Assembly (NCBI GenBank): GCA_010909165.1
Contig: VJWM01000016.1
Location: 682,001 to 746,000, forward strand
Direction: 5' to 3'
DNA length: 64,000 nt
DNA from: Anthoceros angustus
Taxonomy: Eukaryota > Streptophyta > Anthocerotopsida > Anthocerotales > Anthocerotaceae
Numbering within the stretch: the first letter of the stretch is position 1; each line of letters opens with the position of its first letter. Below are positions 56,107 to 64,000 of the stretch, piece after piece. Under the pieces are notes generated by a model, which saw only the letters and a program-made list of their open reading frames with translations, ran no database searches and was not told the DNA's origin. The position numbers and the translations under genes are program-made.

Positions 56107-59100
56107 CTATGGCGGCGGGGACCACTTGAGCGTCTTCCACTTGTCTGCCCCTACTTCCGAATGGAGCCCCAGTTTCTTCGCGCCGGCACCTGCCAAACAT
56201 TGTACCCTTCGTTATCAGAGTAGTCTTCGTGTGGAAGATGCCGCTAGCGCTGAGGTGGATCGGATGAGACTTGATACCTTAGACACGGCGGGCGCGGCGT
56301 CCTCGTCTACATCGTCGTCGATGTAGCTGCTCCGCGCTGCGGCTGTCATTCTTCCTCTCTTGGCTGGAGTTGAAGCTGATGATCCCCGGCCTCTGCCTCT
56401 AGCCGGCGCCGCTCTCTTCTTCCCCCTCGCAGCCTTAGGGCTTTCCGCTATCTCCTGAAGATGTCACACCAGCACAGTGTCAGCAGTGAACAGGATATGG
56501 ATCATCCTGACTCACCAAATGCACGTACTTCCTCGCTGTCCTCCACTTGCACGACATCCTTCAGGGCCTCGTCGTCGTCGCTGGCAGCTGCGTCCCCATG
56601 CTCCTCGTCGCTCAGGTCCTGCATTGCTGATCTAGCTGCGGCAGAGGCAGCCCTGGTCCGGAACAGAGACGGTACAGAGTGCATCAGCAGCTTGCTTCCG
56701 TGCTCACAATGTAATCTCGTGACCAGTTAACTACCTTTGGGAAGAGCGAGTTCGGGGAGCGAAGTCCAGAGTTGTCTGCTTTGAGGCTCGTCCTCCTCGT
56801 CCCCTGCCTCGGGGAGTCGCAGCAGCTCCCCTTGCTGACGGCCTTCTGCCCCTGCCTGATGGCGCCGGGGTTGGATCTGCTCCGAAGTCGTCATCGTCGT
56901 CTTCTGCAGTTAGTTGTGAGCTTCTTGCAGATCTGCCTCGGCTTGATCCTGTCTGCTTGCCAGACAATCAGGTCAGGCAAGTAACAAGAGCTGACACAAA
57001 TTGAAGGCTGTTTCCCGCTGAACTGCTACCTGTCGGCCAGCTGATGCTTCAGTGCGCCCTGAAGAAGATGGTCCGGTGCCTGAAGTTTTCCTAGCTTCTC
57101 GATCGGCTTCCCGACGCTGAACCCTCACATATACAGAGGAGCTTCCGTTTGAGACCACACCAATATTTCGTTTCAAAATAATTGAAAACGCAAATGCATA
57201 ACTTACCGCCATATGCTCACTGATTTTGGCAACAAGATTTGGTTCCTCAAGAAGATCCTGCGATTCCTCTTCAACAAGCTTGGTCTGCACAACCGACAGG
57301 ACAGTGCCAGCTGTTGGATGTTTCCTGACCAGTGCACTAAAAGCAATAAGAGTACCAAATTTCACACTACAAAGCGAACACTTGCGCACCCGAGTGTCTT
57401 CAAGAGTTTGCTGGACACAAGAAACGAATGCCTGCTTGTCATCTTTGTTGACAAAATCATGCAGTGCCATAGCAAGATCATTCACTGGAAGAATCTCCAT
57501 CTTCTGCAACAGTTTAACCAGGCTACAAGCCACCAACATGAGAAAAAAGGCGGAAGCAATGCTCAGAGAGAGAGAGAAAAACAGTGCGATTCGTTAGTCT
57601 CGGCATAAAATGTGAACGTCATGTTCAACAAATTACTTACCAAATTGCTCTCAGCCAACAAAGCTTCAATATTTTGCTGGTTCAATTCCTCTGGAGGCAG
57701 CATCTCCGTATCTTGCTTTTCTGTGGCACCCAATCATATACGGCAGACTGTTACCTTGGACAGCTACGAAGGCTGGTTTCTGAAACACTATCTGCCCTGA
57801 AGCCTACATCTTCAGCTGAGGTCATTGTCTAGACATCGAGGCTGATACCTTTAAGTTAACCAAAAAAGCACCAGACCAGATCACGGAATAAAAGGAAAAG
57901 GCCCTACCTTCGGCAGTTTGGCGTTTCTTTGCTTGTTTTGTAAACAACAGAATATCATGCGGATTCGCAACCTGTTTCCATAATGCAAATATCCGGCATC
58001 AGCCCATCTTTTGATTACTGCAAGAACACAGCATGTAAGAAGGAACATACCTTACCCACAAACTTTTGGCCAAATCTTTGGGGATTTATTGTTGAAAATC
58101 CTGTATAGTCTACCTGCAAGGAGAGAGAGGGGCACAGCTTTAAGACCATTACGGGCATTTAATTTTCTCAACCAGACTCGATGAATAAAGCAGGAGAACA
58201 AAAAGCAATCCTGCCTTGATTCGTACGAGTGGCATCGTTAGCTCTGTCTTCACAACCTTCGCACTGGCCCGAGCTATTGATTCTTGAACCTGGTATACCA
58301 CAAGAAGTCTTACATTTGATACGAACAAATTCCCTAAACTACCACAAGAGAACGATGGGGGCTTCACTGTATAGCAGCTCACCACTTTCCCGAGAAATTC
58401 AGCAACTTGGACAGGATCATTTGGATCAAGATCTGGATCATCCTTCAATGACACCTGCTCCAAAGCCGATCGCCTGGACACTCAGCAAGCAGATACCAAA
58501 GAGAAAAGACAGCTGTTACTCTTGCAGAAGTAGCCCAATAGCAGTTCGCCTTACCTCTGTAAACTCAAAAGGTCTAACTGATTGCAATGGAATCTTAGTG
58601 GGTCGATATTGATTCCCCTGCACAGAAAGGGAACTGTGAAAATCCGTTTCTGCATCTTCTATGGACTGATAGTCGTACTTAACATGGCTGGTGCAGACAC
58701 TCTCATCAGCCAGGACACACCTTTATTTCTACAAGCAGAACATGCTTTGGTTTGGCTTCACCATCCGTTAATGCTGTTGCAACAGATGAGCCGGGCTGCG
58801 TGATGTGGAAACCCATACCAGCAACTTCCTGCAAGAAGCTCTGTTACACTTATGTCTACATCAATCCTGTAACCAAGGAGTTCGGAAAATGCAAGAAGCA
58901 TTACCTGCGGTTCTACAAGGCACTCATGCTCATGACCCCAAATCACGAAGTCCAAGAATCCCGCAAGGAAACTCTCATTGATGGCATTTTTTGGGTTACT
59001 TTTTACCCTGCAAGCCACAGATGAGCACCCTAACCAAGACGTCACAGTTCATGTAGGACAGCCACACATAAAAGGGAACGACTGTAAGTGTTCCAGAATA

Positions 59101-60296
59101 CCTGTTTTGATGCAGAACAAAAATATTGAACCAGTCCGAGTCCTCTTGCTTTTCTGGACGAATCCACTCAACTGCATGAGGTGTCTGGGCAACAAAGGAG
59201 TACTTAGCAATGAGCTGAAAAACGGTTCACAATGTTCCTGGAAACAATGATGTGGAGTACACACCTGAAACATGCGGTTCAGTCGCTCATCTCGAATATT
59301 TCCAAGCCCATAGAGTGCAACATTTGTAGCTCCCTGACAGCAACGACCCAGAAGCAGCCACATGAGTTGTCCAAAGCATCAAAGACACAGAACCCATCTC
59401 ACAAGTCCTTCATATGAGGTAAGCGAGCAACCTTGCGTATGAGGATAGGATGAAGAGTGATTTGACCGACGCCAGACCCACTAAGTCCGACTTTTCCAAA
59501 GTAGTTAAGAAGATTCGATGCAGATAGAATGTCGAGAGACGAAAGGTTGTCCTGCAGTAAGGACCCGGATGCACAGTCAGAATTGCAGGACGAAGTTTGT
59601 TTAGGCCCTGCTGATCTCCGGGCAAACGTACCACTCCTGCAGGATCATCATGATTTCCGTGAATGATAAATACAGGGAGGCCGACTTTAAAGTTGGGGTC
59701 CTCATAGTTCACGTGGCCAAACCTGCAGAACAAAACCCACATCAGCTGAAGGCATTCTACAGCTTGCAACCTCAGTGACGATGTCATTTGCCACGTCCGT
59801 TCTCGAGCGAGAAAGTCATTACTTGTTAGGAAAGTTCACACTTTGATCACTGACAATCTCAAATTGCACTGGCCGGTCACTAAGGCAGTATCGCCGCAGA
59901 ATTTCAATTGTCCTGACCAAAGTCGAACGCGAAGGCTTGTTCTCATGAAACAAATCCCCACCAAAGAGCACGAAATCCACCTGTTCACAGATTGGCAGCC
60001 AACAGCGGTTTAGTACCGCTCCTGAAAAACTTGGAAGTGCCAGCTGCAGCCATCGTCTATCACCCCTGATTACCTGTTGCTCAACAGCTATCGCACAAAT
60101 CTCATCAAACGCATTGAATGAATCGCTCCCCCGGATCTCGTCTTTCTCCATAAATCCAAGGTGCGTATCCGTGGCAATCAGCACGCGCAAAGTGTCGGGG
60201 TCGGCATCTTCTCTGCAAACCCAAACCACCCACAATCACGTCTAGGCTCCTTCACCCGCTCCTAGAAGGGGCAAACAGGTGCACTTACATCGTCAT
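56107..60296 (-). CDS. MRE11: MRE11 double-strand-break repair nuclease
   Basis: A multi-exon gene. Exon 1 is only 8 coding bases (60296-60289), spliced to 60212-60074, then 59980-59823, and so on. Nuclease motifs are complete: [48 protein letters not shown] with [25 protein letters not shown], and [20 protein letters not shown]. The C-terminal part has [20 protein letters not shown]. It ends with an acidic/Gly-Arg-rich region ([20 protein letters not shown]) and the last exon [20 protein letters not shown] to the stop at 56107-56109. MRE11 works with RAD50 and NBS1 to resect and signal broken DNA and needs Mn2+ at these residues. The GAR-type tail is seen in animals and plants. It shares a roughly 520-bp upstream region with the divergent PPR gene. 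Confidence 0.95.
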
Positions 60297-60817
60297 GCTG
60301 CCAGACCGTAGAATTCCACCGATCCTCTCCACCAACTGGAGCGTCCTCAGAAATCGAAAGACGGTGTGGCGGGACGGAGCTTAAACCCTAAACCCTCTAA
60401 GCAAGCTTCATGATTTCCGGACTTGGAGAACCGGTGGTTGATCCTCGAGAATCGGGATACCCACCTGCCAGTTCATCTCATCTGTTGGATGAAATGGGTC
60501 CCTGCGAGATCCTACATAACTGCCTCGCTGCGAGATGGCCGTTTGCCGGGGCGTGGGGTCCGTGGCCTCTATGCCAGACCAACCTGAGGCTCAGCTCGCG
60601 CACGGTACGGAGGAGCCCATCTGCAGCTGCGCGATGCCTCGGGCCGCAGCCTGGGATAATGCTTAGCGGTGAGCAGCCTCCTGGGGTGCTCAGGTTCGCA
60701 ATGCCTGCGCCTGCAGTGTGCTGGAGAGCTTGGGTCCGCCATTGCCTTTGCTGCTCCCGCTGCCATGCGTCGAAATGCTGGTAGGCAGACGGGGGAGGAG
60801 GCGCTGATTGTGGAGCC
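60297..60817. promoter_or_regulatory. shared upstream region between MRE11 and the PPR gene
   Basis: 521 bases separate the two divergent start codons. No TATA box is obvious; both leaders must lie here. A ccctaaaccct telomere-box-like word, common near plant start sites of housekeeping genes, occurs at 60384-60396. Confidence 0.5.
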
Positions 60818-63004
60818 ATGGAGCAGGTTCCCTGCACCTGTCCCCATTCCTGCTCCGCTCGCATGCCGGGAGCCGTTCTGTCGACTGTGCAGCTCCCGGT
60901 GGCTCCATGGCGGACGCGCTTTCGCAGGCTGCATGGGACGCGAGGGAAGGAAGGGAATTTGGACAGTGGGAAGGGAGTGAAGGTGTCCTGCTTTCCCAGG
61001 TCGGTTCTGCTCGGTCAGGCCACATGCTTCACGCGTCTGGCTTCTGGGAGCTTCAACGACTGTCATGGTCATGGAAGAGCGTTGCCTGTGCACTCCGGGA
61101 TTACGGAGAAGTTGGGTTTGGTTCAGCTGCCCGCGCGGAAATGGAATTACAGCTTGTCCAGAGGCTCGTCCTTGAGCAATGCGGTGTCGAGCGGGTCTCG
61201 GATGGGGCAGATGCTGCTTTCTCCGGGAGAGGTTGCTCAGCCGGACCATCTGGTGAACATCGAGGACATTCTGGGTGCTCTGAAGGAGACAGGTAATGCG
61301 CGGGAATTGGAGGATGTTATGGTGGAGTGGAAGGGGAGAATCTCGTACAGACTTATGATGTCTTTGCTGAGCAAGGAGAGTGATTGGCAGCGGTCGCTTG
61401 CTCTGCATGACTGGATGATGGAGAAGGGGGACGTTCGTCCGTCCATTTATGCTTACAACATTGTGTTGAGGAACGTGCTCAGGGCCGGGCAGTGGGCACT
61501 GGGGGAGGGCCTGGTGGCTGAGATGACCAGAAGAGGTGTCACGCCGGACAAGTTTACCTATGCAACTATCATCAGCGCTTTTGGGAAGGCTGGCAAGTTT
61601 GAGTCTGCTATGGGTTGGTTCCACGTGATGCAGGAAAAGGGTGTTCCACCAGACCTGGTGATATTTAGTACTCTCATCGATCTGGCGGGGAGATTGAAAG
61701 ATTACATCAGGGCTGTTTCGCTTTTCTCCAAGTTGAAGGCCTCTGGGATCAAACCCGATAGGGTAGTGTTCAACACGATGATTAACATGTTTGGCAAGGC
61801 AAACTTGTTCAGAGAGGCTGAGGGGTTGCTGGCGGAAATGAGGGCTGTGGGTCTCTCCCCGGACACGGTGAGCTACAGCACTCTGATTGATGCGTACGCA
61901 GAGTCTGACAAGCTGTTTGAGGCTCAGGAGGTTTTCCGAGAAATGAAGGCCAAAGGGTGTTCCCTGGACCTGAAAACCTGCAATTTGATGATTGATATCT
62001 TTGGGAGATTGGGACTGCTACGAGAGGCCGAGGATCTGTTTTGGGGTTTGACGGATAAGGGCTTGTTTCCCAATGTTGTCACCTTCAACATAATGATCAA
62101 GGTGTACACGGAGTTCCAAGCCTTCTCAGATGCCATCTACCTGTTCCGGTTGATGCAAAAGAAGGATGTTCGTCCTACGGTCATTACGTACAACACAATG
62201 ATCAGGCTATATGGTATAACACATGAGCATGAGAAGGCTTCGAAATTGATAATCGAAATGGAGGAGCGTGGAATTGCTCCAGATGCTGTGACTTATTCGA
62301 CATTGATATCCATATATGGGAAAGCAGGAAAGTTTCAGAAAGCAGCAAACCTATTCCAAGCGCTACGAGCAAAGGGCTTTCCGATGGACGAGATTCTGTA
62401 TCAGTCCATGGTGGTTGTGTATGAAAAAGCTGGTCTGATGGCGCATGCCAAGCGGCTGTTACACGAGCTCAAGCTGCCTAGCAGCGCATCACGAGACACA
62501 GCAATTAATGTCCTTGCCAAGGCTGGTAAGACAGAGGAAGCGGCACGACTGTTCTGGAGAGCTGATGCAGCTGGAGAGGTCAAAGATGCATCAGTATATA
62601 AAGCTATGATTGCTCTGTTTGTTAGGGCCAAAAGGGGCACACATGCCATCAAAGTCTACGACAGGATGAAGGAGAAAAGGCTTCTTCCAGACTCTGAGAC
62701 ATGTCTCCTTCTCTTGACAGCCTATGGTCAACTTCGGCTTTTGGCTGAAGCTGAGAAGTTCTACCTGGACTTACAGAACGAGGGAGTAATCTTCTACGAT
62801 GAAGTGCATTGGAAGATGATGCGAATGTATGGAAGTGCCGGTGAGATCGAGGCTGCTGAGAGAACCTTCGAGAAGCTGAAAATTCAGGGGGGTGTCTCCG
62901 AGAAGGACCTGTATTTAGCGATGGTCAGTGTGTACGAGAAAGCCAGCAGACTCAATGATGCATCCAGGGTCTTTCAAGAGATGAAGTGCCGCATTGGCAG
63001 CTAG
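60818..63004 (+). CDS. EMB3140: P-class PPR protein, At5g39980 (EMB3140/PDM3) type
   Basis: A single exon of 728 residues. The N-terminal 120 residues are Arg/Ser/Gly-rich, fitting a plastid transit peptide; the exact start is uncertain. NIEDILGALKETGNARELED and SLLSKESDWQRSLALHDWMM precede about fifteen 35-residue PPR repeats (about residues 200-720), for example TPDKFTYATIISAFGKAGKF and APDAVTYSTLISIYGKAGKF. The order of repeats and segments such as LYQSMVVVYEKAGLMAHAKR and LLHELKLP match what I recall of Arabidopsis At5g39980, needed for plastid intron splicing and embryo development. It lacks E, DYW or SMR domains. The lack of introns is usual for the family. The minus-strand frame of 351 codons opposite its 5' end is a shadow. 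Confidence 0.9.
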   Translation: MEQVPCTCPHSCSARMPGAVLSTVQLPVAPWRTRFRRLHGTRGKEGNLDSGKGVKVSCFPRSVLLGQATCFTRLASGSFNDCHGHGRALPVHSGITEKLGLVQLPARKWNYSLSRGSSLSNAVSSGSRMGQMLLSPGEVAQPDHLVNIEDILGALKETGNARELEDVMVEWKGRISYRLMMSLLSKESDWQRSLALHDWMMEKGDVRPSIYAYNIVLRNVLRAGQWALGEGLVAEMTRRGVTPDKFTYATIISAFGKAGKFESAMGWFHVMQEKGVPPDLVIFSTLIDLAGRLKDYIRAVSLFSKLKASGIKPDRVVFNTMINMFGKANLFREAEGLLAEMRAVGLSPDTVSYSTLIDAYAESDKLFEAQEVFREMKAKGCSLDLKTCNLMIDIFGRLGLLREAEDLFWGLTDKGLFPNVVTFNIMIKVYTEFQAFSDAIYLFRLMQKKDVRPTVITYNTMIRLYGITHEHEKASKLIIEMEERGIAPDAVTYSTLISIYGKAGKFQKAANLFQALRAKGFPMDEILYQSMVVVYEKAGLMAHAKRLLHELKLPSSASRDTAINVLAKAGKTEEAARLFWRADAAGEVKDASVYKAMIALFVRAKRGTHAIKVYDRMKEKRLLPDSETCLLLLTAYGQLRLLAEAEKFYLDLQNEGVIFYDEVHWKMMRMYGSAGEIEAAERTFEKLKIQGGVSEKDLYLAMVSVYEKASRLNDASRVFQEMKCRIGS

Positions 63005-63708
63005 CTTGTGCAAGTCTTCCAAAATGGTATTTTCCATCTGTAGCATGACAACCTGAAGTATGATGAGACAACTGGGCTTTCTGCCGGCAGCATGGATCAA
63101 AAGACGGAGCATGTACATAATTGTGATCTTGGTCAAGTGGACAGCACATCAGAGAGCCTCAAAACTTTTGCGTGGACTCCGCCATTACTTCTGAGGCCGA
63201 AGAGTAGGTTCACAGCACTTACAATGAAATTTCCCCGAGGTTTGAACCTCCCTCATTTTCTCGTTAGATTTTTGTTTGCGCACCCAGCTCCTTGTACAGC
63301 TTTGCTATTCCAGTGTAGTAATGGTGCACGTTTCTGAAACAATGATGTGGTTATGGTACAGGTGCTCTGGCCTCTGACTACAAGGGAAGGTTGCAGTTCG
63401 ACTACAACTGAAGAGGTCCTTCCTGCCTGCGGCTTATTGGAGGAAGTTTGGTTTACATGCAACCATATGCAGGCTACTGTTTAACACTCTGTTCTCCACA
63501 TGGTTGGTGGTGGAGCCCAAAATTCTTCACTTCAAATACCATAAAATGACGTGCCACTTTGTCTATAATGTGGGGAACTAAACTGGACGTTGAGGATGGA
63601 CAAGGGTGTGGCTTAAGTACTGGAAGGGCGTGTAAAAACACTTACTACAAGCACGGCCATCAGCCCCTCCAGCCCCTCTACCGAAATTGCAGTTTAACAG
63701 ACTGCTGC
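63005..63708. other. PPR 3' region, no further gene seen
   Basis: It likely contains the 3' untranslated regions of the PPR gene and of the convergent gene at the right edge. Small ORFs have no motifs. Confidence 0.4.
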
Positions 63709-63923
63709 TTATCCGCGTTTGGTGGACCTTTCGTCAACCAGGGCCATGCGGCCCCTGGAGTAATCGAAAACCATAAGAAAGTTTCGTAGTATCCTCCCAC
63801 CGAGCATGCCAGCGCAGTACTGCGAGCATACAAACAATTTCTCCTTTTCATCAATGGCATAGGTCGTCACTTTTCTGAAAGTGTGGCCTGCCAACTCCAG
63901 AACCTCTACCTCTGCAACAGGGA
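63709..63923 (-). CDS. last exon of a gene cut by the window edge, perhaps an aspartic protease
   Basis: From a ttgcag acceptor near 63924 the minus frame reads VAEVEVLELAGHTFRKVTTY, FVCSQYCAGMLGG and RILRNFLMVFDYSRGRMALV, stopping at 63709. The segment GMLGGRILRNFLMVFDYSRG resembles the end of pepsin-type plant aspartic proteases, where an (I/L)LG(G)xxxRNFxVxYD strand follows the second active site. The catalytic DTG/DSG sites would lie beyond 64000, so this is a tentative call. Confidence 0.4.
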
Positions 63924-64000
63924 CCTGCAAATCAACCCGGCAATTAGGGGCACGTGATCTGCAGATTCTGGATCCAAAGGCTAATACAAGGAGGAAATAT

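Noticed and set aside
60569-61624. Minus-strand frame of 351 codons opposite the PPR gene
   Set aside because: It overlaps the conserved PPR coding sequence antisense, is Ser/Arg/Pro-rich and has no recognisable domain.

Overview
This is a nuclear genome window from a green plant or close streptophyte relative. Spliceosomal GT-AG introns are everywhere, TATA and AATAAA signals are visible, and the protein-coding genes have plant-type homologues: an AVT1-type vacuolar amino-acid transporter, MRE11, SFT2, a plastid-type GNAT, a plant Sec14-like protein and a P-class PPR protein close to Arabidopsis At5g39980. A decayed PLS-class PPR remnant, DUF7869 and Ty3 debris, and a GC-balanced gene space suggest a non-seed lineage (bryophyte, lycophyte or streptophyte alga). 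The exact organism is inference and I cannot name it.

Layout: 1-5.7 kb is a repeat-rich, degenerate stretch with minisatellites, locally reshuffled blocks and a perfect 36-bp palindrome. 5.8-10.8 kb is a transposon graveyard: a frameshifted DUF7869 gene with a partial tandem duplication, a Ty3-type integrase scrap, a (GGAGA)n purine tract, a LINE-type reverse-transcriptase scrap and the first copy of a dispersed hairpin-ended repeat. 11.9-16.5 kb holds two plus-strand genes (Sec14-like; tail-anchored golgin-like coiled coil) whose modelled introns all lie between codons. 16.5-20.1 kb is intergenic with tandem repeats. 20.2-24.3 kb has a histidine-rich protein gene facing a large dynamin-type GTPase gene. 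25.4-30.2 kb has a broken PPR gene and a small family of secreted proteins: one intact gene, one copy split by an inverted-repeat insertion, and upstream traces of a third.

30.2-34.2 kb is AT-rich and contains a short pogo/Tigger-type transposon with intact terminal inverted repeats. 34.3-40.9 kb is one large minus-strand gene for a tandem AAA ATPase. 41-46.4 kb is non-coding with a (GGA)n tract and two opposite copies of the dispersed repeat. 46.5-60.3 kb is a run of minus-strand genes: AVT1-type transporter, an unrecognised gene, SFT2, plastid GNAT and MRE11. MRE11 is head-to-head with an intronless P-class PPR gene (60.8-63.0 kb). A partial minus-strand gene reaches the right edge.

The genes do not form a pathway. 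They are ordinary, independently transcribed eukaryotic loci for membrane traffic (Sec14-like, golgin-like, SFT2, AVT1-type), DNA repair (MRE11) and plastid biology (GNAT, PPR). The least explained items are the small secreted-protein family with its fold-back insertion, the dispersed hairpin-ended repeat, the GTPase with its in-frame intron, and the AAA ATPase with a weakened second module. Exon models were built by eye from splice signals and protein similarity remembered from known families; no alignments or searches were run.
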